Shown here one piece after another: positions 47,376 through 58,644 of a stretch of DNA of 64,000 nucleotides. Numbering within the stretch: position 1 is the stretch's first letter; the number at the start of each line of letters is the position of its first letter. The position numbers and the translations under genes are program-made. The notes under the pieces were generated by a model, which was given only the letters and a program-made list of their open reading frames with translations, was not told the DNA's origin and did no database searches. The stretch comes from Macrostomum hystrix. Taxonomy: Eukaryota; Platyhelminthes; Macrostomidae. The stretch lies in contig CATNEN010000038.1 in the NCBI GenBank assembly GCA_950097015.1, forward strand, positions 19,750,001 to 19,814,000, in the 5' to 3' direction.

Positions 47376-50183
47376 CTATCGCGGCTTAGCCAGTGTGGCT
47401 CTGTGTTGGCTCTGTAACTCTGCATGCTTCCTCGTCAGGTCGTCGATTTTTTCCCGCAGCTGCAGTTCTGTCCGCGCTTTCAGCTTCATTTTCTCCGCGT
47501 AGTCTGCTGAGACCTCCCTCTGGCTAGCTTGCAGCTGCGTCAGCTCCAACTTCAGCCGACTTCGCTCCTGTTCAGCCTCCCGGATCACATCGTCAACCAT
47601 CCGGTCATTGTCTGTGCAACGCTGCAGCAGCTCGGCTTCGCGCTGCCTCAGCCTTGTCACTTCTTCTTGAAGCTGTCTGAGATTTGTGGCGTCGCCTTCC
47701 ACTGCCGGTGGTCTGCGCAGTTTTTACGAAGCACGAGATCACCAATTTACAATTCAAATAGCAAACAGAACAGAAACAGAAATTTTTACTGCAAATTAAG
47801 CTAATTAAGTTAATTTTTGACGCAAAGTTTAATAATATTTAACACCAAGACCAAGCTTACACCAAGACCAAGCTTACACCAAGACCAAGCTTACACCAAG
47901 ACCAAGCTTACACCAAGACCAAGCTTACACCAAGACCAAGCTTACACCAAGACCAAGCTTACACCAAGACCAAGCTTACACCAAGACCAAGCTTACACCA
48001 AGACCAAGCTTACACCAAGACCAAGCTTACACCAAGACCAAGCTTACACCAAGACCAAGCTTACACCAAGACCAAGCTTACACCAAGACCAAGCTTACAC
48101 CAAGACCAAGCTTACACCAAGACCAAGCTTACACCAAGACCAAGCTTACACCAAGACCAAGCTTACACCAAGACCAAGCTTACACCAAGACCAAGCTTAC
48201 ACCAAGACCAAGCTTACACCAAGACCAAGCTTACACCAAGACCAAGCTTACACCAAGACCAAGCTTACACCAAGACCAAGCTTAGACCAAGACCAAGCTT
48301 ACACCAAGACCAAGCTTACACCAAGACCAAGCTTACACCAAGACCAAGCTTACACCAAGACCAAGCTTACACCAAGACCAAGCTTACACCAAGACCAAGC
48401 TTACACCAAGACCAAGCTTACACCAAGACCAAGCTTAGACCAAGACCAAGCTTAGACCAAGACCAAGCTTACACCAAGACCAAGCTTACACCAAGACCAA
48501 GCTTACACCAAGACCAAGCTTAGACCAAGACCAAGCTTACACCAAGACCAAGCTTACACCAAGACCAAGCTTACACCAAGACCAAGCTTACACCAAGACC
48601 AAGCTTACACCAAGACCAAGCTTACACCAAGACCAAGCTTACACCAAGACCAAGCTTACACCAAGACCAAGCTTACACCAAGACCAAGCTTACACCAAGA
48701 CCAAGCTTACACCAAGACCAAGCTTACACCAAGACCAAGCTTAACCAAGACCAAGCTTAGACCAAGACCAAGCTTACACCAAGACCAAGCTTACACCAAG
48801 ACCAAGCTTACACCAAGTTCCAATCTTCATCTCGAACTTCTAGAAGCTGCCGTTTTCGACTCTCCAGCTCATCCAGAAGGCTGAGATTTCTAGCAGCCAT
48901 ACTCTTGAATCTCCTGCTCAAATGTTGTAGTAAAACGCAAATGTCCAGTATAATAAATAAACGTATTAGAGTGAACTTAGCTCGTAGAGTATAAGATGCT
49001 TACTCGGCGTTTTCTAGGCTAACTTTTTCCGTCAGTTCCTGCAGTCGTTTCTTCAAATCTGAGTTTTCTGCCTCCAATTTCGTACGACTGAAATGTAAAT
49101 TGAAAGTCCAGATTTATAATAAAAGTGTTTTAATCCATTTTCGGTGGTATAGTGAGAATGGTTTAGCCATTAAAGTAAGGTTGAATTGAAAATATAGAGG
49201 TTGAACTGGCAGGACTGACGTTGGCTTGGTCGTTGGTTATTGCATGGTCATCAGGAGTGAAGTTCGCTTGGTAGGAGTGAGGTTGGCTTAGTAGGAGTGA
49301 GGTTGGCTTTGTAGGAGTGAGGTAGGCTTGGTAGGAGTGAGATAATTTTAGCATGAGTGAGGTTGGCTTAGTTGGAGTGAGGTTGGCTTGGAAGGAGTGA
49401 GGTTGGCTTGGAAGGAGTGAGGTTGGCTTGGAAGGAGTGAGGTTGGCTTGGAAGGAGTGAGGTTGGCTTGGAAGGAGTGAGGTTGGCTTGGAAGGAGTGA
49501 GGTTGGCTTAGTAGGAGTGAGGTTGGCTTGGTAGGAGTGAGATAATTTTAGCATGAGTGAGGTTGGCTTGGAAGGAGTGAGGTTGGCTTGGCCGGAGTGA
49601 GGTTGGCTTGGCAGGAGTGAGGTTGGCTTTGTAGGAGTGAGATAATTTTAGCATGAGTGATGTTGGCTTAGTTGAAGTAAGTTTGGCTTGGAAGGAGTGA
49701 GGTTGTCTTGGCGGGAGTGAGGTTGGCTTGGCAGGAGTAATATAATTTTAACAGGAGTGAGGTTGGCCTGGTAGGAGTGAGAACTTAGATAGAATCTAAA
49801 AGTCCGCTTTACCAGGCCTTAGCCTCCAAAATTTCAGCTTGAAGCTGTCGAATGCGTTCATTAGCCTGTCTGCCAGCTTCTCTTTCGTTCTCCAGCTCTG
49901 CTTTTGCATTCTGTAGCTCCTCCGATGCCACATCTTCTTGAAGTTGAACTTTGTTAAACTCCTCTTGTCGGGCCAACCGCCTCTGCAGCTGCTCGAGCTC
50001 TTCTAAGCGAGCCAAAAATCTGGCGCGCTCGGTATCCATGGCAACCTGGTGGCGCTGCTGCAGCTCTCTAAGCTCATTTCTGTGCCGAGCTCGCTCGGTT
50101 TCCAATGAGACGATTGAATCTGCTCCTTGATCCCTGAATCGTCGCGTAAAGTTCTTGAAGTCGTGAGAATGTAGCCCACTCAT
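47376..50183 (-). CDS. Coiled-coil protein E (unknown function)
   Basis: Four exons, 49813-50183, 49004-49087, 48812-48913 and 47376-47712, join in phase 2 at every junction to give 297 residues. Exons 2 and 3 are 84 and 102 bases, both symmetrical. The product is nearly all coiled coil (TERARHRNELRELQQRHQVA; LKKRLQELTEKVSLENAE; LRQREAELLQRCTDNDRMVD) with no recognised domain. Intron 1 is mostly a 20-bp array and intron 3 mostly a 17-bp array. The exon 3 donor, GGT|GTAAGC, is itself the first unit of that array. An acceptor-like TACCTTAG lies three bases above the ATG. Tandem arrays within introns and phase-2 symmetry are shared with gene D. Confidence 0.78.
47843..48815. repeat. 17-bp minisatellite in intron 3 of gene E, about 57 copies
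   Basis: The unit is ACCAAGCTTACACCAAG, with a TTAGACC variant at several positions and one length variant near 48743. On the coding (minus) strand each unit contains GGTGTAAGC, matching the exon 3 donor. The 212-codon plus-strand frame is an artefact. Confidence 0.96.
49247..49785. repeat. 20-bp minisatellite in intron 1 of gene E, about 27 copies
   Basis: The unit is GGTTGGCTTGGAAGGAGTGA. A divergent variant unit with ATAATTTTAGCATGAG recurs at 49343, 49543 and 49643, all multiples of 100 bases apart, showing larger block duplication. On the gene strand the unit is pyrimidine rich with CCAAG. Confidence 0.93.
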
Positions 50184-50559
50184 TATCTAAGGTAGTATAT
50201 TGGTACTATATCTAAGGTAATATATATATATTATATTTTATAATGCATTCAATGCAAGTCGGCAAGAAAGACTTTTAAATTATCGCATGGTGTTTGACTT
50301 CACAGAAGTCAGAAATAAAAGGTACACTGCTCTGTTTATCTTGTCAAATTTAACCCTTGTGCAATGCCACACCTAGACTTCAATGCGCAAAATACATGAC
50401 AAAAATTCGGATCAGGCTGTATGCCGGCTAGAATTCTTTCTTCAGTTTTCGTACATTAACGAGCGTTAATATGCGTAAAACTTTGTGCATAAATACTAGC
50501 CTATTTACAAGCTTGACGTAGTCCATTGTGCACGCACCATCCGATGACCCATGAGTACA

Positions 50560-50690
50560 GACAAACTCACAACTCATTCGCATCGTCAGACAGTGTACAC
50601 TCTCACTGTCCCTTCACTCGTTAATCCAACATTAGTGAGGCCTCGCTGTAGACTCGAGCTCATTGAATTTAGTTTGCGGGGAGCTGCTCA
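50560..50690 (-). mobile_element. Degenerate SINE family 2 copy
   Basis: CATCGTCAGACAGTGTACAC, CACTGTCCCTTCA, GTGAGGCCTCGC and GACTCGAGCTCA keep the family order in reverse, with many changes. Confidence 0.6.
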
Positions 50691-51029
50691 GACGTTTTAC
50701 TGCTAAGTAACCTCTAAAATATACTATAATTTCCGCCAATATCGTTTTATGTAAACAATGTTATATTTAATTCAAATTAGTGCGCACTCTGTTTAAGCTC
50801 GCAACATATAAGAATAAGATATTCGGCTTTTTCTGTTAAAATATATATTGAAAATTTCTATGCACTATGCGATTTCTGCATAGAAACTTCCCTGAGCAAA
50901 ATTTTAAATTACATTTGTGTTTAAACCAACTTTAATTAAACTGAACCAACTTCGCGTATAAATTGCTAACTTAAAGGTTTTGTTGAATAGATACGCCACA
51001 GGTTTGCAAGCACAAGTATATAATAATAA

Positions 51030-51335
51030 TTGCCAGTGAGGAGGCAATTCTGCTCATTTCGCTGACTCCTTAGCACACACGAACACGGATACCGTACGCA
51101 GACATACCCCCACACAGGTATCTACATCTGCTCTGACTTTCTCATCGTCCAGGCAGTGTACACTTTCACTGTGCCTTTGAGCTAGGGTTGGCCCTCAAGG
51201 GCGTAAATTTCACGACAAGCCACCAAGCCTTCTCTTCGCGGCTGCAGCCCAAATAAATGTGGCCTCGCCGCAGAATCGATCGAGCTCAGGTGCGAGAGGC
51301 AAGCACTGTTGACCACTCTGCCACTCACCCCCCAT
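51030..51335 (-). mobile_element. SINE family 2 copy
   Basis: A near full-length reverse copy, from GCCAGTGAGGAGGCAATTC through CAGGCAGTGTACACT and GTGGCCTCGCCGCAG to the tRNA-like head ending CCACTCACCCC. Confidence 0.82.
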
Positions 51336-51497
51336 AAGCGTAGTTAATACGTTGAGCTTTTATAAACTATTCAGTGGGTTAAATTTCTAGATAAAAAATG
51401 CGATGAGGGCCGTCTCCGCAACTCGCTCTGATTGACCTGCCCTACAAAGGGCCCCTATAAACGTCTGGCTTGTGTAAACAATAACCAACTTTCATTC

Positions 51498-51788
51498 TCA
51501 CATTTTCTTATTGTCCCTAATGTCCTTTGAAACTGCGAAGATGACGTCGCGCAGAGCTTCCAGTTTCGTCCTCTGCCCCTGCAGTTGCTCGCGCATCTGC
51601 GTCCATCTCTGCGATGTCATGGCGACTTGCTCGATTAGTTGACGTGGCGTCTCATCCAGCGCCTGTTCAGCGTCTTTCGGGTCCGATGTACTGCCCTCAT
51701 TCTGGTGGGAGTCTGAAAACTCGGGTACTTCTGGTAGAAACTCAAACTTGTCCTGTTGTCTATGCGGCTGCATACCTGAAGAACTCAT
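51498..51788 (-). CDS. Small coiled-coil protein F (possibly partial)
   Basis: A 96-codon ATG-to-stop frame. The N-terminal half is polar and acidic (FEFLPEVPEFSDS). The second half is a helix that matches the N-terminal coiled coil of gene G: EQVAMTSQRWTQMREQLQGQ...LEALRDVIFAV here, against EQAAAATDRVKQLTHQLYEL...LETLRDAATVL. A GTGAGA donor overlaps the last codons in phase 2, so the frame may be a first exon rather than a whole gene; I found no matching acceptor before gene E. It lies upstream of E on the same strand. Confidence 0.55.
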   Translation of the reverse strand: MSSSGMQPHRQQDKFEFLPEVPEFSDSHQNEGSTSDPKDAEQALDETPRQLIEQVAMTSQRWTQMREQLQGQRTKLEALRDVIFAVSKDIRDNKKM

Positions 51789-52424
51789 TTGTATGACAGT
51801 TGCTCACAAGGGCAGTTAGTTTAGATTCTCAGGTTAATGCTGTCTGCGGCCTATCCTACGCGTCTTCTCATTTGAGCGCGTTTTTAATAAAGGCAAATTA
51901 TAACCTCGGCTAAATAGAAAACCTAAACCAGAAAGTTCTTTAATTGTCTTTAACCCCGCCCTTTCTGCTGCAGTATAGAAATGGTCTAAACGATGCTTAA
52001 GACCAACAGCTTTGAGTTCTAGCGGAATGCACAATTGTACTCGTACTGGAGCGATGCGAAAAAATATCTGACGCAGTTGACAAGAAATGAATCATAGGCT
52101 AAAAATATTTGACTAATACTTGTACTAGCTTACTGTTTAGTAGAAATACGATTACTGCATCTTAATGGTCACTTCATTGGTTTCTATCTTAAGCCTAGCT
52201 ATGCTATACTACTCTACTCCATTGGGACACCTAAAGAGCTAGTCGACAAAATACTGGCCTTAGCCTTCGAGCAACCTGGTTAGCAAAAATATAATAATCT
52301 TAACTAACTACCAACTACGCGACCAACTACAATATACGAATATTGATAGGCTGCAGAGGGCTGAAACGATGTAAAACGTCGAGGCGCGTAGCGTATATTA
52401 TTAGCCTAGCCTAGTTAGTTAGCC
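51789..52424. other. Gene-free stretch
   Basis: Nothing recognised before the 81-bp repeats. Confidence 0.35.
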
Positions 52425-52764
52425 TAGGCGTGTTGAAACGAGGTTGAAACTAACGGCAGCCCGCCCGCTGCTGTTGTCTATGGTCGAATTCCATAGTTGT
52501 AGTTAGCCTAGGCGTGTTGAAACGAGGTTGAAACTAACGGCAGCCCGCCCGCTGCTGTTGTCTATGGTCGAATTCCATAGTTGTAGTTAGCCTAGGCGTG
52601 TTGAAACGAGGTTGAAACTAACGGCAGCCCGCCCGCTGCTGTTGTCTATGGTCGAATTCCATAGTTGTAGTTAGCCTAGGCGTGTTGAAACGAGGTTGAA
52701 ACTAACGGCAGCCCGCCCGCTGCTGTTGTCTATGGTCGAATTCCATAGTTGTAGTTAGCCTAGG
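52425..52764. repeat. 81-bp minisatellite, four copies, interrupted by a transposon
   Basis: The unit begins GTTAGCCTAGGCGTGTTGAA and contains GGCAGCCCGCCCGCTGCTG and TGTCTATGGTCGAATTCC. TGTCTATGG recurs at 52478, 52559, 52640 and 52721, exactly 81 apart. Copies are nearly identical. A further unit, same orientation, starts at 56480 beyond the P-like element. Confidence 0.93.
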
Positions 52765-55700
52765 CAAGGACTTCTATATAATAGCATCTGGACTGGAAAC
52801 GAGAAATAAATTTCACAATTATTTTACCACATGAGGCCAATGTTTAGCCGAGCACAGCGGCTCTCCAGAGAAACATATCTACTTAAGCCGTCACACATCT
52901 CAAGGCGCCTACATTCCAGGCATGCACATTGAATTTGGTGGAAATCCTATGTTGGGGAGAGAAATGGAGTCTACTTTTTTCGGAGAAGCATTTCCAATTG
53001 ATTTCAATGGCGTTTCAAATTGGCATTCCATCGGTCCCCAGCTGTTCACCATAGACACTTGTTCCAGAACTGCCACGACTTATGGCCACGTAGTGGCACT
53101 AATTTGAATTGGATCAGATTTCCTATTTGTTTCATTTCATACTCAACGCAGTTTCCTCAGTTTTCTTTGCCAAGGATTTCTGCGCCATGAAAGCATACCC
53201 TTCACTGTGGTGAACAAGTGTTCCGCATTCGGTTGCAAGAGCGGCTTCGCTAATAGTTCAACGCCAGGTACTGTGACATTTCATTGCTATCCACTCAACA
53301 ACCCGAGTCTATTGAAAAAATGGAATAAAGCAAATCCGAGGAAGGCGTTTCAGCCCACGAAGTATTCTCGTATCTGCTCGCTTCATTTCACCACTGAGGA
53401 CTTCGTCGAAACAACTCGAGATAGCAATATCACTCGCAGAGAGAAGAAAGGCCAGCTGACCAATCGTTATCTGAGGCAAGATGCAGTGCCAACTATCTTT
53501 CTTAATGCACCTGCATACCTTTCTTCTGTCCGGCAAGCAGCTCGGAGCACATGCTCTGCGACATCATCTGCGCGTCTGGAGGCTGAAAACATGCGTCTCA
53601 ATGATCAAATCGCCGACTTCTTTGCCAAAGATTCAATTCTCAGTTGCTCGCCACGAGAAATTCAAGAATTGCTCGAATCAGAGGAAACGAGACCAGATGG
53701 CTTTCAAACTGCAATTTGCAACGAGTTCCTATGCATCTTCATGCTGGAGGTAAAGCATGTCTGCCAGGTTGCGTGCTCCATCTGCATTGGACCGAATCAC
53801 AAAGTCTCCGTTGGTCTGAATGGCACAGCACTGTTACAAGACCAGGTGGTAAAATTGGTTGGCACGGATGGAAAAGTTTCTTCCATCAGTGAAGTTGTGA
53901 ATTTGATGGCTCGAGTCAAGAACTTGAAAGAAGGTCTTGAACGCGCTGAGCAGCAGATGTTGCCTGATGCTGTTGTTAAGAAGCATTTCGATCACTTCAT
54001 AGACATGGCCCACAACAATCTGACAAGTGCTCTAGAGCAAAAGGAAGACAGGTCGGTGACTTTTATTCGAGAGCAGCTGCAGTTGAGCTGTGAGCCAAAG
54101 ACATCGAGGAGATACTCTCAACAGCTGATGGTCTTGTGCTACATGATTTATTCAGTAAGTGCTGCAGCTTACGGGCTTCTACGTGAGCAAGAGATTCTCT
54201 GCCTGCCATCAGAGCGAACTCTGCGATCAGTCACTAGGAGAATTGGAAAGGATGGATTGGATTCTCAGAGTTACCTTCGGCTGCGAGCGTCCAAGCTGAC
54301 ACAGATGGAGCGAGTTGTGGTGCTGATCATTGATGAGATCTATGCGGCCAATCGAATTGAGTACTGTGGAGGCCATGTGAGTGGATTGGACAATGATGGA
54401 GTGGTTGCTTCAACCTACTGTTGCTTCTTGATAAAGTCAATTGCAGGCAAGTACAAGGACATTGTGTCCATGTTTCCTGTGGCAAAGCTGACAGCACAGA
54501 AGCTCAGTCACTGGTTCCAGGATGTCATGGATTTGCTGCGTAGCCTGCAGTTCTCCGTCATTGCAATTTCCGTTGATAATGCACCAGTTAACAGAAAGTT
54601 CGTCGCCGATTTTTTGTGCGATGGAGACTTGAAGGAGTCAATTACTGACAAGGTCACAGGGCAGCCTATCTTCATTGTGATCGATCCCGTGCACAACCTC
54701 AAGAACATATACAACAACTTCCAGACACGGAAATCATTTCGCTGCCCAGCATTCCCACCAGTTTTGATAGAAGCCTGCGACGCTCACTTTTGTCACATCG
54801 GTGAGCTGTTCAATGCTGAAGCCAACAAGCCGGTGAGACTTGCTCACAAGCTCAGCCCTGCTGTGCTGAACCCTAAAAATATCGAGAAGTCGTCAGTGAA
54901 GCTGGCAGTGGCAGTATTCTGTGATTCAACTCGAGATGCACTCAAATACTACACTGCACATGAGAATAAGAACTGGAGTGGCACCGCAAGATTTTTCAGT
55001 TTGATTCTGAAGCTCTGGAAAGTTCTCAACGTCAAGACACCATCAAAGGGACTTCGAAAGCGTGACATTGCGCAGGATCCAGTGCGCTCGTCGCTTGACT
55101 GGAAGCTGGGATTTCTTGATGAGTTCAGTTGTTTTCTAAAGGTAAGTCTTAAATTAACTATTATCTTTAATTATTGTTACCAGTGGCATGGATAAGTTAA
55201 ATTATTCATGCACAAACAATTTGCAGTTGTGGCAGTCCTCTGGAGACTATGGCTTGTCAAAAGAGACCTTTTTGGCATGCCGGATTACCTGCCGATCCAT
55301 CGCTGCCTGTGCGAGACATCTGCTGGATCACGAAGGATTCTCCTATGTACTTCTTGGCTCACTCCAGTCCGACAGCATTGAACGCCGATTCGGCTGGCTC
55401 CGTCAGATGTCCGGAGCCAACTACTTCATTTCTGCAAGGCAGCTAACTGAAAACAGTCGCAAAATTGCTGCGATCAGTCTGCTGAAGTTTTCTCAGCTGT
55501 CACTGGCCGATATTGACAATGCCATTGAGTCAATCTGCGCCAAGGATCAGTGCGTGAAGGAACTGGCGCGAGAGTTTGCAAGCAAGATGGAGATGAATAT
55601 CCAGCCATTGAGCTCTGACTGTACCATCATCTACTTATATATAGGTGGAGCAGTCGCTAAGAAATTCGTGCAAAGGAAGCGCGGGTGCGCATCTTGCCGC

Positions 55701-56479
55701 GAACTTCTGCTTGGCTCTGACGATCTGCCGCCTCTTGAGACTGATGGCGGGATTCAGGCCACGGCCATCGTCTTCTTGGAGGAGATCAACCGGGGTGGCC
55801 TGTCCAAGCCGTCTGATATCGCTTTTGGGCTGGCCAGACACTGCTGGCAGGTGTTCGATGAGATCCGGCAGAGCAATGAACTGCGCAGACGGCTGCATGC
55901 ATGCAGCTGTTCTGTCACATTGTCGATGAGATAGATGATGGATGACAGCAACTATCTGGAACATTTCATGGGTCAGACGATGTGCACGGATGGCCATGAT
56001 GTGAAAGAAGGAATCGTCTGTGCATTTTTCAACTGCATGATGAAAAATCTAGTCAAGGACGTTTCGGTTAGTGGAGCTGGGGCTCGAAGTAAGCGAAAGT
56101 CGGCCAAACTTTCCAGTGCCAGAACAGACAAGTAACTTTTATTTGATGCCAATACGAATCTGTGAACACTCTTCTTCAAGTTCTACGTTACCATTGCCTA
56201 CGTGTTTTGTTTGTTACCGATTGTTTGAAGCACACCTGCATATGCGTTAATCCATTTGAATTTGCGTTGCTGCTTCAAGGTACTCGTAAACATAAATTAA
56301 TAATCTGAAGAAAGGAACTAGCCAGTTAACATTACATCTCTGGATTTCCGACATTTGAATTTCCGATCTTGCATTTCCCAATTTGACAGATTCCATAGAA
56401 AGCAGGGGAAAAACTGGCCTCATGAGGTAATGGGTATTTCTTCGCTTCCAGTCCAGATGCTATTAAATAGAAGTCCTTG
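52765..56479 (+). mobile_element. P-element-like DNA transposon (about 3.7 kb)
   Basis: Inverted ends begin CAAGGACTTCTAT and align for about 80 bases (AATAGCATCTGGACTGGAA in both, then CATGAGGCC). GCCTAGG flanks both ends (52758-52764 and 56480-56486); counted one base wider this is the palindrome GCCTAGGC, 8 bp, as in P elements. The interior carries a THAP-domain transposase in two exons. The insertion site is within a unit of the 81-bp minisatellite. The structure is complete, but the coding region has an in-frame stop and no ATG start. Confidence 0.88.
53207..56135 (+). pseudogene. P-element-like THAP transposase, interrupted
   Basis: A DNA transposase of the P superfamily, relative of human THAP9. 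Exons are 53207-55141 and from 55227 on (GTAAGT donor, TTTGCAG acceptor, phase 0). It has an N-terminal THAP zinc finger (C-x4-C in KCSAFGC, C-x2-H in ICSLHF, AVPTIF box), a coiled region, then an RNase H-like core: VVLIIDEIYA, ISVDNAPVN, FIVIDPVHNLKNIY, and the C-terminal SLQSDSIERRFGWLRQMSG block. In-frame TAG at 55932-55934 is followed at once by a 66-codon continuation with the usual tail (FFNCMMKNLVKD). The natural start appears as GTG GTG AAC AAG instead of an ATG. One or two point changes have therefore probably silenced it; otherwise the frame is intact, so inactivation is recent. Confidence 0.85.
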
Positions 56480-56600
56480 GCCTAGGCGTGTTGAAACGAG
56501 GTTGAAACTAACGGCAGCCCGCCCGCTGCTGTTGTCTATGGTCGAATTCCACCGATATGCACCGCCCGCTGTGCATAGATCGAATTCGACCATAGACAAG
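56480..56600. repeat. Lone 81-bp unit past the transposon, with an inverted tail
   Basis: The unit continues from the transposon's target site and ends TGTCTATGGTCGAATTCC; a reversed copy of its end (GAATTCGACCATAGACA) follows at 56582, making a hairpin. Confidence 0.8.
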
Positions 56601-57380
56601 TATATGCCCAAAAATCCTTTATGAAAACTGAATTTGCCCGAACTGCAAAGTCGGGGTCGAAAATGAAGTATATTTTTCCGGTGTAACTGGGATCCTTATA
56701 AGACGGTCAGGGAAAGTTTCGTTAGAGACATTTTATACATAGTAAAGAACTTTCGTAGTCTCACAGCAGAAGACAAAAGCCGTTTTTCAATGGAGCAAGA
56801 AAATACATGGAAACAGGAAAGCTGGCAAAGTACAGAGAAAACTTAACAGAGATTGCGAGACTGCAGCTGCCCTAGAAATAGTAAATAAACGTGTTTTTAA
56901 TATGCTTAATATGTTTTTAATAGACATAAGGTTTGAAACCCAAACCCAAATAGTTTTTTCGCAAATAATTTATAGAGTTTAAACTCAAAGATGTTAAGTG
57001 TTTCAGTGTACAGACTGAAAAAAACTGAACTGAACTAAGCAGCATTCTTTTGCATCGTATATGGGCTAAACTAGTTATTTTATTTCAACGAGAAATGCTA
57101 GAAAAAAAATAATATTATTATTATTATTATTATTGAGGTGCGCACGCCGATTGGGTGCTGATTTTTTTGTTTATTTTATGTTTGAGGTTAAACAAATCGA
57201 TTTTTTAAAGAGAAGGCGATAGGAAAACAGTAGCATGCGTAATTTTAGGTTATTAAAATATTTGAAAAAAAACAAATTTTTGAAATAAACAAAGGCATTA
57301 AAACAAGAAAATTAATATTGAAATTTAAAGGGAAAATTAAAACTGACCGAAAGGAGTATAGCTATTGTGTTTTCGCATTC
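56601..57380. other. Gene-free stretch
   Basis: AT-rich, with an ATT microsatellite near 57110-57134. It may hold diverged LINE sequence: a short run near 56620-56680 resembles the cysteine-rich tail of the neighbouring LINE fragments. Confidence 0.35.
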
Positions 57381-57389
57381 TAACTATGG

Positions 57390-58050
57390 GCCTCAGGGCA
57401 GTGGCTTTTTATCTAGCTTTATAATTATGCTTTCTATGAAGTCCACAAAACTTTCTGTTAATTCTTTGCTTTCCTGTGTCATTAAATACACAATTTTGTC
57501 ATCAGCTGTTAGGCTCTCGAAATTTCGAACTGTGCCTGCCACTTTCTCTATGAATTTATTTCTAATTGGAACATAAACGGACCAATCGCATCTAAAGAGA
57601 ATATGAGTTTCGTTCTCTACCTCGACTCTACATTTTGGGCATGTTCTGTTTTCATAGGCGATTTTCGGTCTTACAGTGCGCAATGTCTCACAGGCCAGTT
57701 TGTGGTTTTCTAGACGAAATCGGGACATTGTGCGCCTTTGTTCTGGGTTAGAGATTATTGTTAGGTACTTTTCTCGGGAGAAATCTTTCTTAAACGTGTA
57801 ATAGAAGTGGCTGAGCTTGGCTGATTTTCCCATCCTCTGAGTCCAGTGCCTTCGAAACTCTGACTCAAAGTTCTCTCTGTGCGTTTTTATGGGCTTTGTT
57901 TTTCTAGTCTGTTGACAATTCCGCATTACTTCACTATTCATTTTTCCCCAATGCCAACATCGCTGTATTCTGTATCTGCCACCAATTTCGCGATGATGGA
58001 GTCTGGTCGGCTCCGAACTGAGGACCAGTATTGAAGGCTTCTTTTTTGAA
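57390..58050 (-). mobile_element. LINE fragment, C-terminal zinc-knuckle region
   Basis: An open frame (57393-57941) plus an upstream homologous stretch, interrupted by a stop before MNSEVM. It encodes the C-terminal end of a non-LTR retrotransposon polyprotein: MSRFRLENHKLACETLRTVR, then CPKCRVEVENETHILFRC (C-x2-C-x9-H-x4-C). The copy at 60020-60480 aligns throughout. RT is absent, so this is a remnant. Confidence 0.72.
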
Positions 58051-58339
58051 TAAATCCATAATTATAATTACCACTATTTCTTGCCTCCGACATTAACTCT
58101 TCTCCTTAACATATTCTGGTCATCCAATGGACTTCTCCAAAGTCAGAGTTTTCAGCTCAGGTAAAATTTAGGGAATACCGGACTAAGACCGGGTGATTTG
58201 CTCGGGTCATAAATGTTTGCTAATTGGGCTCACGCGTGTTCGTACATTTGGGTTTCTGGGTTCATTTCAGGAGGTTTCAATGGATCCTGTTTTCGAGTAT
58301 TACCATTTTTAGGTTTTAAACAAATTCAGCGGTTGAGAT

Positions 58340-58457
58340 ACCGTATGAAATAACGTATGAGATAACGTATGAGATAACGTATGAGATAACGTATGAGATA
58401 ACGTATGAGATAACGTATGAGATAACGTATGAGATAACGTATGAGAAAACGTATGAG
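58340..58457. repeat. 12-bp tandem repeat, about 10 copies
   Basis: The unit is GTATGAGATAAC with a few variants. It abuts the head of a SINE. Confidence 0.93.
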
Positions 58458-58461
58458 GATA

Positions 58462-58640
58462 GCGCACCAAGGTCCCTGCGATCGATTCCGCGGCGAGGCC
58501 ACATTCATTTGGGGCGCAGCCACGGATAGATTGCTTGGTGGCTTGTCTTGTAATTTATCCCCTTGAGGGCCAACCTGCAAGGCACAGTGAGAGTGTACAC
58601 TGCCTGACAATGAGTGATTCAGGACAGATTTACACGCCAT
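58462..58640 (+). mobile_element. SINE family 2 copy, 5'-truncated head
   Basis: It begins at CACCAAGGTCCCTGCG and continues through CGCGGCGAGGCCACATTC, CAAGGCACAGTGAGAG and TGCCTGACAATGAG in family order. Confidence 0.82.
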
Positions 58641-58644
58641 TCTG

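Larger units (their letters stand above)
50184..51497. other. Stretch between genes E and F, with SINE copies
   Basis: It holds two SINE family 2 copies (one degenerate) and AT-rich sequence. No gene is supported. Confidence 0.45.

Noticed and set aside
47817-48455. 212-codon plus-strand frame repeating TKTKLTPRPSLHQDQAY
   Set aside because: Artefact of the 17-bp minisatellite in an intron of a minus-strand gene.
27279-48815. Possible CRISPR arrays
   Set aside because: The repeats are contiguous with no unique spacers, and the genes are animal. These are minisatellites.
50184-51788. Joining gene F to gene E as one transcript
   Set aside because: A phase-2 donor exists at the end of F, but the acceptor before E would give an immediate stop (ATA TAA). 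Gene E has its own ATG in good context.
52922-53107. Short frame inside the P-like element, before the transposase
   Set aside because: No similarity to THAP or transposase regions. It lies in the subterminal part of the element.
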